DNA of 64,000 nucleotides, from assembly GCF_902726545.1 (NCBI RefSeq), contig NZ_CACVAD010000016.1:29673-93672 (forward strand), given 5' to 3'. Below, in pieces: positions 1-11,930 of the stretch (its first letter is position 1; the number at the start of each line of letters is the position of its first letter). Both the position numbers and the translations under genes were made by a program. The notes beneath the pieces are model-generated. The model searched no databases. It worked only from the letters and a program-made list of their open reading frames with translations, and was not told the origin of the DNA. The stretch is from Yersinia artesiana. Its GTDB lineage: Bacteria > Pseudomonadota > Gammaproteobacteria > Enterobacterales > Enterobacteriaceae.

Positions 1-160
1 ACTTTTACAGGTTTGGCAAGGTGACCAACGGATTGCCGGAGAAGGTGAGGATAACTATATACAACGGGTATTCCGCCTGATGGATAATCAACATCTCGAC
101 ACGATATTAAACGAAACTGAACGTTATTTATTACCCATAGCTCGCCATAATAAGGCGTGA
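1..160 (+). CDS. recC: RecC C-terminal fragment (exodeoxyribonuclease V gamma subunit)
   Basis: Only the last 52 codons are present, read from base 2 to the TGA at 158-160. The peptide ends in ETERYLLPIARHNKA, the type of tail expected for RecC, the Chi-recognising subunit of the RecBCD helicase-nuclease. Identification rests mainly on this short tail and on context: the next genes are ptrA, recB and recD, the classical enterobacterial order recC-ptrA-recB-recD. The gene is truncated by the window edge, not broken. Confidence 0.85.
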   Translation, partial: LLQVWQGDQRIAGEGEDNYIQRVFRLMDNQHLDTILNETERYLLPIARHNKA

Positions 161-258
161 TAGCTGTGCATGACCAAACCAGATTTTAGTGCAGATTGAA
201 TACCAGAAGCCGGATATATGTTTTAGCGGCAATTTTAAGGGGTTAGGGGAGAAACGGA

Positions 259-3150
259 ATGCATAAACAGTTTGCCCGTATCATTGGCATATTTTTCTTA
301 TTAGGTCTGCTGGCCCCATTGAGTTGGGCCGACACTCCTGCATGGCAACCACTGGCAGAAGTTATTCACAAAAGTGAACATGATCTGCGTAAATATCAGG
401 CAATAAAATTGCCTAATGGTATGACAGTGTTGTTAGTCTCTGATGAACAAGCGCCGAAGTCTTTAGCTGCTTTGGCATTGCCTGTTGGATCACTGGAAGA
501 TCCTAATAACCAACTGGGATTAGCCCATTATTTAGAACATATGTTACTGATGGGTTCTAAGCGTTTTCCTGAGCCAGGTAGTTTCTCTGAGTTCTTGAAA
601 AAGCATGGTGGTAGCCATAATGCGAGTACGGCTTCGTATCGAACCGCTTATTATCTTGAAATTGAAAATGATGCATTGGCCCCGGCGGTTGACCGTTTGG
701 CTGATGCTATTGCGGAGCCGCTACTAGACCCCATTAATGCCGATCGTGAACGCAATGCGGTGAATGCAGAATTGACGATGGCTCGTTCACGCGATGGCAT
801 GCGGATGGCGCAGGTGAATGCGGAAACACTTAATCCAGCTCATCCCAGCGCGCGTTTCTCCGGTGGCAATCTGGACACACTTAAAGATAAGCCAGATGGT
901 AAATTACATGATGAGCTTCTGAGCTTCTATCATCGCTACTACTCGGCCAATCTGATGGTGGGGGTACTGTATAGCAATCAATCTTTGGAGCAATTAGCAC
1001 AATTAGCCGCTGATACCTTTGGTCGAATTCCGAATCGGGATGCAAAAGTACCACCGATTACAGTACCCGCGGTCACACCAGATCAAACCGGTATTATTAT
1101 TCATTATGTGCCGGCTCAACCGCGTAAACAGTTGAAAGTCGAATTCCGTATTGAAAACAACAGCGCAGAATTTCGTAGTAAAACAGATACCTATATCAGT
1201 TATTTGATAGGTAATCGCAGCAAAGATACCTTGTCTGACTGGTTACAAAAACAGGGGCTGGCTGATGCAATCAATGCAGGTGCTGACCCGATGGTAGACA
1301 GAAATGGCGGCGTATTCTCCATTTCAGTATCCCTTACCGATAAAGGCCTGGCTAATCGGGATATCGTGGTAGCGGCCATTTTCGATTACATCAACATGCT
1401 ACACAAAGATGGCATTAAAAAGAGTTATTTTGATGAAATCGCCCATGTATTAAATCTGGATTTCCGCTATCCCTCAATCACGCGGGATATGGATTACATT
1501 GAGTGGCTGGTGGATATGATGCTGCGGGTGCCTGTCGAGCATGTGCTTGATGCCCCTTATCTGGCTGACAAGTATGACCCGAAAGCCATTGCTACACGAC
1601 TGGCTGAAATGACACCGGAAAATGCCCGTATCTGGTTTGTCAGCCCAGAAGAACCTCATAACAAAGTCGCTTATTTTGTTGATGCCCCTTATCAGGTCAA
1701 CAAAATCAGCCCGCAAGAGATGCAAGAATGGCAGAAATTGGGGAAAGATATCACGCTGAGTTTACCGGCACTTAACCCGTATATTCCGGATAACTTCTCT
1801 TTAATCAAAGCCGATAAGAATATCACCCGACCACAGAAAGTGGCTGAACAGCCAGGGCTGCGGGTGTTCTATATGCCAAGTCAGTATTTTGCTGACGAAC
1901 CTAAAGCCGATATCTCCGTTGCTTTCCGTAATCCACATGCACTGGACACCGCCCGTCATCAGGTTCTTTTTGCTTTGACTGACTATCTGGCTGGGCTGTC
2001 ATTGGATGAGCTGAGTTATCAGGCTTCAATCGGTGGGATCAGCTTCTCGACCGCGCCGAATAATGGCTTGTATGTCAGTGCAAATGGCTTCACTCAGCGG
2101 ATGCCGCAATTGCTGACTTCTTTGGTTGAAGGCTATTCCAGTTTCACGCCAACAAAAGAGAGATTGGCACAAGCTAAGTCTTGGTATCGTGAGCAATTGG
2201 AAGTCGCCGAGAAGGGTAAGGCTTATGAATTGGCTATTCAGCCAGCGAAGTTACTGTCTCATGTCCCTTATGCAGAACGTAGCGAGCGACGTAAATTGCT
2301 GGACAGCATCAGCGTGCAAGATGTTGTGACTTATCGCGATGACCTGCTCAAGCAGTCTGCGGTAGAAGTCTTAGCAGTAGGTAATATGACTGCCGAGCAA
2401 GTGACATCTCTGGCCGAGTCATTGAAAAAACAACTCAGTTTGACTGGAACAACCTGGTGGACTGGTGAGGATGTCATTATTGATAAAGCCCAACTTGCCA
2501 ATATGGAACGGCTGGGTAGCAGCTCTGACGCTGCACTGGCAGCCGTCTATGTGCCGACGGGTTATACCGAAATTGAGGGTATGGCTTACAGTGCCTTGTT
2601 GGGGCAAATTGTGCAGCCGTGGTTCTATGATCAACTGCGCACCGCAGAACAACTTGGCTACGCGGTATTTGCCTTCCCAATGTCAGTTGGGCGTCAATGG
2701 GGCTTAGGCTTCTTACTGCAAAGTAATAGCAAGCAGCCTGATTATCTTTATCAGCGCTATCTTGCGTTCTACCCACAAGCTGAGAAGCGGCTGCGGGAAA
2801 TGAAACTGACTGATTTTGAGCAATATAAACAAGCGTTAATCAACCAATTACTGCAACGCCCACAAACGCTGGATGAAGAAGCTAGCCGATACAGCAATGA
2901 TTTTAATCGCAATAATTTTGCCTTTGATAGCCGTGAGAAAATGATTGCTCAGGTAAAACTGCTGACGAACACGGCATTGGCAGATTTCTTCCAGCAAGCG
3001 GTTATCAAACCACAAGGCTTGGCACTGCTTTCTCAGGTTAAAGGTCAGGGGCAAACCGAAGGGGGGTATGCGGTGCTTAAAGGATGGACGACCTACCCAA
3101 CAACGTCAGCCTTGCAAGCAACCTTACCGCAGAAGGTATTGGCTCCATGA
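259..3150 (+). CDS. ptrA: Protease III (pitrilysin), periplasmic zinc metalloprotease
   Basis: 963 aa, M16 family, degrades small polypeptides in the periplasm. A signal peptide ends near A24 (LAPLSWA, then DTPAW). The inverted zinc motif HYLEH puts ligands at H90 and H94 with catalytic E93; the third ligand is E171 in NAVNAEL. Three further M16 repeats fill the rest, the usual size for the family. The start at 259 follows a purine-rich stretch (GGGGAGAAACGG). It lies about 100 bp after recC and its TGA overlaps the recB ATG (ATGA, 3147-3150), so ptrA is embedded in the recBCD transcription unit as in E. coli. Confidence 0.97.
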   Translation: MHKQFARIIGIFFLLGLLAPLSWADTPAWQPLAEVIHKSEHDLRKYQAIKLPNGMTVLLVSDEQAPKSLAALALPVGSLEDPNNQLGLAHYLEHMLLMGSKRFPEPGSFSEFLKKHGGSHNASTASYRTAYYLEIENDALAPAVDRLADAIAEPLLDPINADRERNAVNAELTMARSRDGMRMAQVNAETLNPAHPSARFSGGNLDTLKDKPDGKLHDELLSFYHRYYSANLMVGVLYSNQSLEQLAQLAADTFGRIPNRDAKVPPITVPAVTPDQTGIIIHYVPAQPRKQLKVEFRIENNSAEFRSKTDTYISYLIGNRSKDTLSDWLQKQGLADAINAGADPMVDRNGGVFSISVSLTDKGLANRDIVVAAIFDYINMLHKDGIKKSYFDEIAHVLNLDFRYPSITRDMDYIEWLVDMMLRVPVEHVLDAPYLADKYDPKAIATRLAEMTPENARIWFVSPEEPHNKVAYFVDAPYQVNKISPQEMQEWQKLGKDITLSLPALNPYIPDNFSLIKADKNITRPQKVAEQPGLRVFYMPSQYFADEPKADISVAFRNPHALDTARHQVLFALTDYLAGLSLDELSYQASIGGISFSTAPNNGLYVSANGFTQRMPQLLTSLVEGYSSFTPTKERLAQAKSWYREQLEVAEKGKAYELAIQPAKLLSHVPYAERSERRKLLDSISVQDVVTYRDDLLKQSAVEVLAVGNMTAEQVTSLAESLKKQLSLTGTTWWTGEDVIIDKAQLANMERLGSSSDAALAAVYVPTGYTEIEGMAYSALLGQIVQPWFYDQLRTAEQLGYAVFAFPMSVGRQWGLGFLLQSNSKQPDYLYQRYLAFYPQAEKRLREMKLTDFEQYKQALINQLLQRPQTLDEEASRYSNDFNRNNFAFDSREKMIAQVKLLTNTALADFFQQAVIKPQGLALLSQVKGQGQTEGGYAVLKGWTTYPTTSALQATLPQKVLAP

Positions 3151-6100
3151 CATCAATGACTCCCCAGCGGCTGGAACCGCTAACGCTCCCCTTGTATGGC
3201 GAGAGGCTAATTGAAGCTTCCGCCGGTACTGGTAAGACTTTTACCATCGGGGTTCTTTATCTCAGATTGTTGCTTGGCTTAGGCGGGGAGGCGGCGTTTC
3301 GTCGCCCCTTAATGGTCGAGGAAATCCTGGTGGTGACTTTCACCGAGGCGGCAACTGAAGAGTTAAGAGGGCGAATTCGTAACAATATTCATGAGTTAAG
3401 AATCGCTTGCGTTCGGGGAGTCAGTGATGACCCAATGCATCAGGCTTTGTTAGCTGAAATCATTGATTTGAGTGAGGCCGCAGCACAATTACTGGCGGCT
3501 GAGCGCCAGATGGATGAAGCGGCAATTTATACTATTCATGGTTTTTGTCAGCGAATGCTGGCTAACAATGCCTTTGAATCGGGTATCTTATTCGAGCAAA
3601 CCTTGGTGCAAGATGAGCTGCCATTACGTAGGCAAGCTTGCGCCGATTTCTGGCGGCGTCATTGCTACCCACTCCCGTTGGCTGTCGCCAGAGCGGTTAG
3701 TCAGGAGTGGAGCGGGCCGGAGGCATTACTTAAAGATCTTTCTGCTTACTTACAAGGTGAAACGCCAAAATTTCGACAAGCGCCCGGTGATGATGAAACG
3801 ATACTCAGTCGACATCAGCAGATAGTGGAACAAATTGATGCAGTTAAGGCGCAATGGCGCGCTGCGGCTCCAGAGTTAGAGGCGTTAATTAGTGGGTCTG
3901 GTGTTGATAAACGCAGCTATAGTGCTCGATATTTACCTAACTGGCTGGAAAAAGTCGGTAGCTGGGCTGAACAAGAAACGGGTGATTATCAGTTACCCAA
4001 AGAGTTAGAGAAATTTCGCCAATCAGTATTATTTGAAAAAACCAAAAAGGGTGAGGCTCCCCAGCACGATGTCTTCCATGCTATAGACCGTATATTCGAA
4101 CAACCGCTGACACTCAGAGATCTGATTTTAGCCCGGGCTATCAGCGAGATACGAATCTCTGTGCAGCAAGAAAAACGCCAGAGGGCAGAGTTGGGGTTTG
4201 ATGACCTGCTCAGTAAACTGGATGCGGCATTGCAACAACCTGGCGGAGAATTGTTGGCTCAATCCATTCGCACTCGTTATCCCGTAGCAATGATTGATGA
4301 GTTTCAAGATACTGACCCGCAACAATACCGTATTTTCCACACACTTTATGGTGGGCAAGAAGAGTGTGGCCTATTGCTGATTGGTGACCCTAAACAGGCT
4401 ATTTATGCTTTCCGTGGTGCCGACATTTTTACTTATATTCGTGCTCGCTCAGAAGTAAGTGCCCACTACACATTAGAGACTAACTGGCGCTCATCCTTCC
4501 CAATGGTGCAATCAGTCAACCGACTTTTTAGTCTGGTCGATATTCCTTTTTTGTTTGAGCAAATTCCCTTTATAAATGTGGCACCTGCACAAAAAAATAA
4601 ACATTTATCATTTGAAATAAAAGGGAAAAAACAGCCAGCTATGTCTTTCTGGTTGCAGCCTGGGGAAGGTGTAGGGGTTAGTGAGTACCAACAGTTAATG
4701 GCTCGGCAATGTGCCGTCCAAATCCGAGACTGGCTTACTGCCGGGCAAAAAGGCCTGGCGCAATTAGTGACAGCCACAAGTTCAAGGCCGGTTCAGGCAT
4801 CAGATATCACCATATTGGTGCGGAGCCGGGCAGAGGCGGCACTGGTGCGCGATGCCCTGAGTGCATTGGCTATCCCATCCGTGTATCTCTCCAACCGTGA
4901 CAGCGTATTTGATACTGCGGAGGCCAAAGATCTGCTGTGGCTATTACAGGCTGTTTTGGCTCCCGAGCAGGAGCGGGCATTACGCAGCGCTATGGCGACC
5001 GGCATCTTGGGGCTGGATGCGCGAATGTTGGATGAGCTGAATCACGATGAGCGGGCTTGGGATGCTTTGGTTGATGAGTTCGATGGTTATCGCCAACACT
5101 GGCAGCGCCGTGGAGTGCTCCCGATGCTGCGGGAGATTATGGCTCAGCGCCATTTAGCTGAGAATTTGCTGGCAACTCAGGGCGGTGAACGGCGGCTAAC
5201 AGATTTGCTGCATCTGGGGGAGTTATTGCAAGAAGCAGCATCACAGCTTGATAGTGAGCACGCACTAATCCGTTGGTTGGCACAACAAATAGCACAACCG
5301 AATCATCAGTCTGATAACCAACAACTTCGTTTGGAAAGTGATCGCCATTTGGTGCAAGTCATTACTATCCATAAATCCAAAGGATTGGAATACCCGCTGG
5401 TTTGGTTACCTTTTGTGGGCAATTTCCGCCAGCAGCAAGATGTGCTTTACCATGATCGCCACAGCTTTGAAGCATTACTTGATCTGAATTCTGATGAAGA
5501 AAGTCAGGCTTTGGCGGAGGAAGAACGTCTGGCTGAGGACTTACGGTTATTATACGTAGCACTTACCCGTGCGGTTTATCATTGCAGCATAGGTATTGCC
5601 CCGCTGATTAAAGGGGGGCGAAAAAAACAGGGTGAAAGTGATATGCATCTCAGCGCGTTAGGCTATCTGGTGCAACAAGGTCAGGCGGGAGATGCGCAGT
5701 ATCTTGCAGATAAACTGGCAGAGTTGGCGGCGCTGGCAGATGGAGAGATTTCTGTTTCACAAGCCGGGCAACTGGATGAGACACCTTGGCAGCCGCAGCA
5801 GGATGAGTTGCCAGCCCTTGCCGCTCGTCAGTTTAACCGCCAAATTAACGATTTTTGGCGGGTCACCAGCTATTCCGGCCTACAACAGCATGGTTCGAGT
5901 AAAGGCGGAGCCTCACCGGCGCTGAGTGTACCATTACTGGAGTTATTACCAGGGTTGGATACTGACGCTGTTGGTGAGCAAGCATTAATAACTGAGCCTC
6001 AGTTAACCCCTCATACTTTCCCAAGAGGCGCGGCACCCGGTACTTTCCTGCATGATTTACTTGAGCCTTTGGATTTCAGTCAGCCTCTTGAACAAGACTG

Positions 6101-6776
6101 GCTGACAGAACAGTTACAGCAACAAGGTTTTGGTGAGCAGTGGTCACCTATGCTGTATCAGTGGTTAAATGACATTGTACAAACCCCTCTGAATGAAACC
6201 GGTGTGACATTGGCGCAATTGACGCCACAGAGCAAGCAAGCAGAGTTGCAATTTTATTTGCCAATAGACACTTTGCTGCAAGCCCGTGAGCTAGATAGCT
6301 TAATCAAGCGCTATGACCCACTCTCTCGCCAGTGCCCGGTGCTGGATTTTCAGCAAGTCAAAGGAATGCTGAAAGGGTTTATTGACCTGGTTTTCTGCTG
6401 GCAGGGTAAATATTATTTACTGGATTACAAATCCAACTGGTTGGGTGAGGATAGCAGTGCCTATACCCACGATGCTATGACCCAAGCCATGGCGGAGCAT
6501 CGTTATGATTTACAATATCAGCTTTATACTCTGGCATTACACCGCTATTTACGTCATCGGTTGAGTCATTATGACTATCAGCGCGACTTTGGTGGTGTCA
6601 TTTATCTCTTTCTACGTGGTGTTGATAAACAACATCCGGGGAATGGCATTTTTAGCTGCCGCCCAGAGCGAGAACTCATCGAAGGGATGGATTGTTTATT
6701 CAGTGGCCGTGAAGTAGACCCGCATATGAGTGACAACAGTGGTATGGCGATATCCGCTGAGGGTACATCGATATGA
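3147..6776 (+). CDS. recB: RecBCD enzyme subunit RecB (helicase-nuclease)
   Basis: 1209 aa. RecB is the 3'-5' SF1 helicase and the only nuclease of RecBCD, acting in double-strand break repair and degradation of linear DNA. Walker A (ASAGTGKT) has its lysine at residue 30; the DEFQDTD Walker B box, a [14 protein letters not shown] helicase box and an [11 protein letters not shown] box follow. The C-terminal nuclease motif LLDYKSNW (DxK) is present. The open frame extends upstream to 3084, but the ATG at 3147 overlapping the ptrA stop puts the [14 protein letters not shown] motif at the expected distance from the N-terminus, so it is preferred; ATG 3156 is an alternative. The gene overlaps recD by 4 bp. 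Confidence 0.96.
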   Translation: MTSMTPQRLEPLTLPLYGERLIEASAGTGKTFTIGVLYLRLLLGLGGEAAFRRPLMVEEILVVTFTEAATEELRGRIRNNIHELRIACVRGVSDDPMHQALLAEIIDLSEAAAQLLAAERQMDEAAIYTIHGFCQRMLANNAFESGILFEQTLVQDELPLRRQACADFWRRHCYPLPLAVARAVSQEWSGPEALLKDLSAYLQGETPKFRQAPGDDETILSRHQQIVEQIDAVKAQWRAAAPELEALISGSGVDKRSYSARYLPNWLEKVGSWAEQETGDYQLPKELEKFRQSVLFEKTKKGEAPQHDVFHAIDRIFEQPLTLRDLILARAISEIRISVQQEKRQRAELGFDDLLSKLDAALQQPGGELLAQSIRTRYPVAMIDEFQDTDPQQYRIFHTLYGGQEECGLLLIGDPKQAIYAFRGADIFTYIRARSEVSAHYTLETNWRSSFPMVQSVNRLFSLVDIPFLFEQIPFINVAPAQKNKHLSFEIKGKKQPAMSFWLQPGEGVGVSEYQQLMARQCAVQIRDWLTAGQKGLAQLVTATSSRPVQASDITILVRSRAEAALVRDALSALAIPSVYLSNRDSVFDTAEAKDLLWLLQAVLAPEQERALRSAMATGILGLDARMLDELNHDERAWDALVDEFDGYRQHWQRRGVLPMLREIMAQRHLAENLLATQGGERRLTDLLHLGELLQEAASQLDSEHALIRWLAQQIAQPNHQSDNQQLRLESDRHLVQVITIHKSKGLEYPLVWLPFVGNFRQQQDVLYHDRHSFEALLDLNSDEESQALAEEERLAEDLRLLYVALTRAVYHCSIGIAPLIKGGRKKQGESDMHLSALGYLVQQGQAGDAQYLADKLAELAALADGEISVSQAGQLDETPWQPQQDELPALAARQFNRQINDFWRVTSYSGLQQHGSSKGGASPALSVPLLELLPGLDTDAVGEQALITEPQLTPHTFPRGAAPGTFLHDLLEPLDFSQPLEQDWLTEQLQQQGFGEQWSPMLYQWLNDIVQTPLNETGVTLAQLTPQSKQAELQFYLPIDTLLQARELDSLIKRYDPLSRQCPVLDFQQVKGMLKGFIDLVFCWQGKYYLLDYKSNWLGEDSSAYTHDAMTQAMAEHRYDLQYQLYTLALHRYLRHRLSHYDYQRDFGGVIYLFLRGVDKQHPGNGIFSCRPERELIEGMDCLFSGREVDPHMSDNSGMAISAEGTSI

Positions 6777-8674
6777 TGACGTTACTGGAGCAAGCGGTTC
6801 GTGACCACTTACTACGGCCACTGGATGTTCAGTTCTCGCGGATGATAGCCGGTGATAATGATCCCATGCTGCAACTGGCAGCCGCTGTTCTCAGTGCTGA
6901 AGCTGGCGCTGGGCACGTGTGTCTACCATTGAGTTATTTGCAGCCAGATCAACTATTTGGTGGCCGACAGCCAGCGCTATCACAAGCACTGTGGCAGGCT
7001 GTCGGTGCGCCAGATCCATTACATTGGATACAAAAACTCAATAGCTCTCCGGCAGTTAGCGATGGTTCGCGGCCCACCCCCTTAGTGTTGCAAAATAACC
7101 GTTTGTATCTACAACGGATGTGGCAATACGAAGGGGATGTGGTGCGCTTTATTGCCAGTGACAATACGTCGTCGCTTATTAACCAAGGCAGTGACGACAA
7201 CGAAACCAGAGACGTCAACGAAACATTATTAAGAGATACGCTTGATCGCCTATTTGGGCCGGCAGAAAATGAGGTCGACTGGCAAAAAGTGGCTGCTGCG
7301 GTAGCCGCTACCCGGCGTATTTCTGTGATTTCCGGTGGCCCAGGGACGGGGAAAACGACGACGGTAGCCAAGCTATTGACTGCGCTGATACAACTGAGCC
7401 AAGGGCAACGTTTACGTATCCAGCTTGCCGCTCCAACCGGTAAAGCTGCCGCGCGGTTGACTGAATCCCTGGGGAACGCTATTCGCCAACTCTCACTGAC
7501 TGACGATGAACGCAAATTATTCCCAGATCAAGCATCTACATTGCACCGCTTATTGGGCGCGCAACCTAACAGCCAGCGCTTGCGGTATCACTGCGGTAAC
7601 CCGCTAAGCCTTGATGTGCTGGTGGTTGATGAAGCATCAATGGTGGATTTACCCATGATGGCGCGGCTTATTGCCGCATTACCCAGCAAAGCTCAGGTGA
7701 TTTTTCTCGGTGACCGAGACCAATTAGCTTCGGTAGAGGCGGGGGCGGTACTGGGGGATATATGCCGCTTTGCTGAGTTGGGTTACAGCGAGCCTAGAGC
7801 TAAACAGTTAACTCGCTTAACGGGATGCACATTGGTGGGAAACATCCCGATTGGTGAAGTGGAGACAGATACCGTCAATGTCCGTGATAGCTTGTGTTTG
7901 CTGCGCAAAAGCTACCGCTTCGATGAAAAGTCCGGTATTGGGCAACTTGCTTTAGCGGTTAATGCTGGGAAATACCGTGATGCGTTAACCGTTTTTAACG
8001 GTACATATTCGGATGTTGAGCGCTTTTCTCTGGCAGATTCCGATGATTATCAGGTATTGCTGGAGGACTGTGCTGCTGGTTATCAGCGCTATCTTGAACT
8101 GGCAGCCGCCGGTGCTCATGCGGTGGATGTACTTGCTGCATTTGGCCGCTATCAACTGTTATGCGCATTACGCGCTGGGCCATTTGGTGTCAGTGGCTTA
8201 AACGAGCGGATCGAACAACTATTGCATCGCAAACGATTAATCGAGCGAACTCCAGGACCATCGGGGCGTTGGTACGTTGGCAGGCCGGTGATGATAGGGC
8301 TTAATGACAGTGCACTCGGTTTATTCAACGGCGATATTGGTATTGCTTTACCTGATCCTGAAGGTGAGTTGCGGGTGCATTTCCAATTACCAGACGGCAA
8401 TATCAAATCGGTGCAGCCGAGTCGTCTTCCCAGCCATGAAACTGCTTATGCTATGACCGTACATAAATCTCAAGGGTCGGAGTTTGAACATACTGTATTG
8501 GTTCTACCTAATACATTTATGCCCGTGTTAACTCGGGAATTGGTCTATACCGCGATTACCCGCGCACGCCAGCGTTTGACACTGTATTGCAGCGATACAG
8601 TATTAAGCCATGCGATACGTACTCCTACACTTCGCGTAAGCGGATTGGTGGATCGTTTGAATCAATTGAAGTGA
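6773..8674 (+). CDS. recD: RecBCD enzyme subunit RecD (5'-3' helicase)
   Basis: 633 aa, SF1B helicase that gives RecBCD its fast 5'-3' motor and controls nuclease behaviour at Chi. Walker A GGPGTGKT has its lysine at residue 194, Walker [10 protein letters not shown] follows, and the C-terminal helicase motifs [11 protein letters not shown] and YTAITRAR are intact. The ATG at 6773 overlaps the recB TGA; a second ATG at 6776 is possible. Last gene of the recC-ptrA-recB-recD run, facing argA. Confidence 0.96.
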   Translation: MMTLLEQAVRDHLLRPLDVQFSRMIAGDNDPMLQLAAAVLSAEAGAGHVCLPLSYLQPDQLFGGRQPALSQALWQAVGAPDPLHWIQKLNSSPAVSDGSRPTPLVLQNNRLYLQRMWQYEGDVVRFIASDNTSSLINQGSDDNETRDVNETLLRDTLDRLFGPAENEVDWQKVAAAVAATRRISVISGGPGTGKTTTVAKLLTALIQLSQGQRLRIQLAAPTGKAAARLTESLGNAIRQLSLTDDERKLFPDQASTLHRLLGAQPNSQRLRYHCGNPLSLDVLVVDEASMVDLPMMARLIAALPSKAQVIFLGDRDQLASVEAGAVLGDICRFAELGYSEPRAKQLTRLTGCTLVGNIPIGEVETDTVNVRDSLCLLRKSYRFDEKSGIGQLALAVNAGKYRDALTVFNGTYSDVERFSLADSDDYQVLLEDCAAGYQRYLELAAAGAHAVDVLAAFGRYQLLCALRAGPFGVSGLNERIEQLLHRKRLIERTPGPSGRWYVGRPVMIGLNDSALGLFNGDIGIALPDPEGELRVHFQLPDGNIKSVQPSRLPSHETAYAMTVHKSQGSEFEHTVLVLPNTFMPVLTRELVYTAITRARQRLTLYCSDTVLSHAIRTPTLRVSGLVDRLNQLK

Positions 8675-8682
8675 AAATATCG

Positions 8683-8700
8683 AAGGGGCGAATGCCCCTT
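8683..8700. terminator. Convergent recD/argA terminator hairpin
   Basis: Perfect 7-bp stem AAGGGGC / GCCCCTT with loop GAAT, lying in the 30-bp gap between the recD stop and the argA stop. The arrangement suits a bidirectional terminator, although there is no long T-tract on either strand. Confidence 0.7.
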
Positions 8701-8704
8701 CAGA

Positions 8705-10030
8705 TTACAAATCGGCCAATAAAATCTTTGAGCGGCGCTGATAGTTATACAACTCCTGCTTCTGAATTGGTAATACCTCAACCTCTGCGGGAGTAAAACC
8801 GCGCTCCTGGAACCAGTGGATACTGCGGGTGGTTAACACAAACAGTTTTTTAAGCCCCATTTGTCGCGCCTGATTCGCTACCCGTTTTAACAACATTTCA
8901 CCACGGGAGGAACTGCGATAATCCGGATGTACCGCGACACAGGCCATTTCACCAATTTGCTCTTCGGGGAAAGGATAAAGTGCGGCACAGGCAATAGTCA
9001 GATTATCTCGTTCGATAATGGTGAATTTGTCTATTTCCATTTCAAGCTGCTCGCGTGAACGGCGCACTAAAATACCTTGCTGCTCCAGTGGGCGAATCAG
9101 TTCTAATATGCCGCCAATATCATTAATGGTTGCGCGACGGACTTGCTCCGCACTTTCCATGACAATCTGGGTGCCGATACCATCACGAGAAAACAGTTCT
9201 TGTACCAGAGCGCCATCTTCCTGATAACTCAGTAAATGACTCCGGCGTACACCGCTGCGGCACGCTTTCACGGCCCCACGTAGAAAACGTACTGTTCCTG
9301 AGTTGTAATCACCTTCTTGTTCCAGTTCTTCAATTCGTTTTTGAGCATCATTCGGGAACAGTTCTGAAATAATATTACCTTCGCTATCTGTCACCCCTTG
9401 GGATGAACAGAAACCGATCATTTTCTCAGCTTTCAGTTTGATAGCTAATTGAGTTGCAACTTCTTCAGAGGTCAAATTAAAGCTCTCGCCGGTCACTGAT
9501 ACTGCCACTGGCCCCAGCAACACAATAGCGCCATTGTCCAATTGGCGATGAATAGCCTCTTCATCGATCCGGCGAATACGACCGCTATGGCAATAATCAA
9601 CCCCATCATCCACACCCAACGGCTGAGCAATAATGAAGTTACCGCTGACCACATTGATATGCGCGCCCTGAAGCGGAGTATTATTCAAACTCATCGATAA
9701 TCTTGCAGTGATATCCAACTGCAATAAACCCGCCGCTTGCTTAACCATTTCTAACGTACGGGCATCAGTGACTCGGATATGCTTGTGATAAATAGGTTCG
9801 TAGTGATGCTGTGCCAGATTGCTGTCGATTTGTGGCCGGGCACCATAGACCACGACCAGCCTGATCCCAAGGCTATGCAGCAAGCCTATATCGTTGACGA
9901 TATTAGAGAAGTTTTCATGTTCAATCGCCTCGCCACCCAGCATGACAACAAATGTCTTGCCGCGGTGCGCGTTGATATAGGGAACTGAGTGGCGAAATCC
10001 CTGGACCAGTTCAGTACTACGTTCCTTCAC
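8705..10030 (-). CDS. argA: N-acetylglutamate synthase
   Basis: 441 aa. Acetylates L-glutamate with acetyl-CoA, the first step of arginine biosynthesis, and is feedback-inhibited by arginine. The N-terminal two-thirds is an amino-acid-kinase-like domain ([14 protein letters not shown] near the start); the C-terminal part is a GNAT acetyltransferase ([19 protein letters not shown]). Translation starts with GTG at 10030-10028, preceded on the minus strand by AAAGAGGG. The upstream region carries two ArgR boxes. Divergent from amiC, as in E. coli. Confidence 0.97.
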   Translation of the reverse strand: MKERSTELVQGFRHSVPYINAHRGKTFVVMLGGEAIEHENFSNIVNDIGLLHSLGIRLVVVYGARPQIDSNLAQHHYEPIYHKHIRVTDARTLEMVKQAAGLLQLDITARLSMSLNNTPLQGAHINVVSGNFIIAQPLGVDDGVDYCHSGRIRRIDEEAIHRQLDNGAIVLLGPVAVSVTGESFNLTSEEVATQLAIKLKAEKMIGFCSSQGVTDSEGNIISELFPNDAQKRIEELEQEGDYNSGTVRFLRGAVKACRSGVRRSHLLSYQEDGALVQELFSRDGIGTQIVMESAEQVRRATINDIGGILELIRPLEQQGILVRRSREQLEMEIDKFTIIERDNLTIACAALYPFPEEQIGEMACVAVHPDYRSSSRGEMLLKRVANQARQMGLKKLFVLTTRSIHWFQERGFTPAEVEVLPIQKQELYNYQRRSKILLADL

Positions 10031-10041
10031 GGCAGACCCTC

Positions 10042-10080
10042 TTTGAATTTTTATTCGATATTTTTGTATTTTTATTCTTT
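10042..10080 (-). promoter_or_regulatory. Tandem ArgR operator (two ARG boxes) of argA
   Basis: Two 18-bp ARG boxes, 10042-10059 (TGAATTTTTATTC core) and 10063-10080 (TGTATTTTTATTC core), are separated by exactly 3 bp. This is the classical spacing for an ArgR hexamer. They begin 11 bp upstream of the argA GTG, so a repressor there would block both promoter and leader. A minus-strand TTGCCA lies just upstream, about one promoter length from an A/T-rich stretch that overlaps the boxes, and is a plausible -35. Confidence 0.85.
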
Positions 10081-10265
10081 TTTGATCAAGATGGCAAGCA
10101 CGAAATTGCTATTAAATGCATATGTATGGCACAGACGTATTAATAAATTGAATAACATAAAAATGTTTTTCTGATGACAGCGTGGGAGTGATTCGTTAAA
10201 GTTTTTCCTCGTGAATTTTTTTTGTTCGATTTTTATTCATATTTTGGTAGTTACTTTGGAGTTAC

Positions 10266-11516
10266 ATGGCAGATTCAAATCATAATTCTGGGCGCCGGCG
10301 TCTACTACAAGGTGCTGCCGCGACCTGGCTACTGAGTGTCAGTCGGGTTGGATTTGCTGCTACTTCCCATATTATTGCCGTCAGGATTTGGCCGTCTTCA
10401 ACCTATACCCGCGTTACGTTGGAATCCAATACACCGCTTAAATATCGTCAATTTGCGCTAACGAATCCGGATCGGATCGTGGTTGATATTGAAGGCGTAC
10501 ATCTCAATAGCGCATTGAAAGAGATGACTAAGCAAGTTCAGTCCGGTGACCCTTACCTTAAGCAGGCACGGGTTGGGCAGTTTGATAAGAATACGGTTCG
10601 CCTGGTCTTGGAGCTGAAGCAAAGTATTAGTCCGCAACTGTTTACTCTTAAACCTTTTGCCGAGTTCAAAAATCGTTTGGTGGTAGATCTCTATCCACAA
10701 GAGGGGAAAACCTCGGCGGAAGATGATCCGTTACTGGCACTATTGGAAGATTACAATAAAGGTAATGTAGAGCGCACTTTGCCCGCAGAAGCCCCCAAAG
10801 CAGGTAAGGCAGGACGGGACAGGCCGATTGTTATTATGTTAGACCCAGGGCATGGCGGGGAAGATCCAGGGGCGATTGGCCGAAATAAAACTCGCGAGAA
10901 AGATATTGTGCTGCAAATTGCCCGTCGGTTGCAGGCGCTGATTAAGAAAGAATCAAATATGCGGGTATTTATGACGCGTAATGAAGATGTCTTTATCCCA
11001 CTAAAAGTCCGGGTAGCGAAAGCCCGTAAGCTGCGTGCGGATTTATTCATTTCGATTCATGCCGATGCCTTTACCAGCCAGGCGGCCAGAGGTTCCTCTG
11101 TCTTTGCGTTATCGACTAAAGGAGCAACCAGTACTGCTGCGCGTTTTTTAGCGCAAACACAGAATGAGGCCGATCAGATTGGTGGGGTTAGCAAAAGTGG
11201 TGACCGCTATCTTGACCATACCATGATTGATTTGCTGCAAACCGCGACGATTAATGACAGCCTGAAATTTGGTAAAGAAGTGCTCAATCGCATGGGGAAA
11301 ATTAATAAACTACACAAGAACCGTGTTGATCAAGCGGGCTTTGCTGTGTTGAAAGCACCCGATATTCCATCGATTTTGGTTGAAACGGCGTTTATCAGTA
11401 ATTTGGAAGAAGAGCGAAAGTTGCGAACCAGCCATTTTCAGCAACAAGTGGCCGAATCCATATTTGCCGGTATCAAAGCTTATTTTGCTAATGGTGGGGC
11501 GATGGCCCGACTTTAA
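10266..11516 (+). CDS. amiC: N-acetylmuramoyl-L-alanine amidase AmiC
   Basis: 416 aa periplasmic amidase that cleaves the stem peptide from MurNAc and helps separate daughter cells at the septum. A twin-arginine signal (GRRRLLQG, residues 9-16, followed by an A/L/V-rich segment ending near VGFA) indicates Tat export. An AMIN domain comes next, then a proline/alanine-rich linker and the Amidase_3 domain. Visible zinc/catalytic residues are H196 (DPGHGG), E211 (REKD), H265 (SIHADA) and E373 (VETAF). The start follows TTGGAGTT. Divergent from argA. Confidence 0.95.
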   Translation: MADSNHNSGRRRLLQGAAATWLLSVSRVGFAATSHIIAVRIWPSSTYTRVTLESNTPLKYRQFALTNPDRIVVDIEGVHLNSALKEMTKQVQSGDPYLKQARVGQFDKNTVRLVLELKQSISPQLFTLKPFAEFKNRLVVDLYPQEGKTSAEDDPLLALLEDYNKGNVERTLPAEAPKAGKAGRDRPIVIMLDPGHGGEDPGAIGRNKTREKDIVLQIARRLQALIKKESNMRVFMTRNEDVFIPLKVRVAKARKLRADLFISIHADAFTSQAARGSSVFALSTKGATSTAARFLAQTQNEADQIGGVSKSGDRYLDHTMIDLLQTATINDSLKFGKEVLNRMGKINKLHKNRVDQAGFAVLKAPDIPSILVETAFISNLEEERKLRTSHFQQQVAESIFAGIKAYFANGGAMARL

Positions 11517-11546
11517 TGAATGGATGTTGCTATTAATCGAAATATA

Positions 11547-11569
11547 GCAGGGGGCGGGATAGCCCTTGC
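11547..11569 (+). terminator. Possible amiC terminator
   Basis: Imperfect hairpin GCAGGGGGC / GCCCTTGC about 30 bp after the amiC stop, followed by a short T-containing stretch. Includes a G-T pair and a bulge, so the call is weak. Confidence 0.4.
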
Positions 11570-11587
11570 TTTACTTGAATGCCAGAA

Positions 11588-11611
11588 ACAAAAAAACACC
11601 CGTAAGGGTGT
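11588..11611 (-). terminator. Terminator of the tRNA-fMet gene
   Basis: On the minus strand ACACCC-TTAC-GGGTGT is followed by seven T residues, a textbook intrinsic terminator about 30 bp after the CCA end of the tRNA. Confidence 0.85.
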
Positions 11612-11639
11612 CTGATGGCGATATGAAATGATTAAAAAT

Positions 11640-11716
<77 letters not shown>

Positions 11717-11729
11717 TCCGATTGAGCGC

Positions 11730-11757
11730 ACTATACTCTGGATGAGATCTGTTGCAA
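11730..11757 (-). promoter_or_regulatory. Promoter of the tRNA-fMet gene
   Basis: Minus-strand -35 TTGCAA (11752-11757) and -10 TATAGT (11730-11735) are separated by 16 bp. The following GCGC discriminator is typical of stable-RNA promoters under stringent control. The mature 5' end lies 13 bp after the -10, implying a leader of only a few nucleotides. Confidence 0.8.
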
Positions 11758-11930
11758 GTAGTTTTGCCACTTAATTATGGTAAAAAAGGTTTTTCGATTA
11801 ATTTATCAACTATCTGTTTCCTTTTTCCCCACAACAGCGTCAGGGGATTTTTTTCTGCATGCTGATTCCTTTATCTATAGGCGTTTGTTATCGTTCGCCG
11901 GTAGATAAAATAAGTAAGAGAAGGCGTGAA

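Noticed and set aside
6949..7515. Open frame antisense to recD (188 aa)
   Set aside because: Ser-rich shadow of recD; overlaps its Walker A region.
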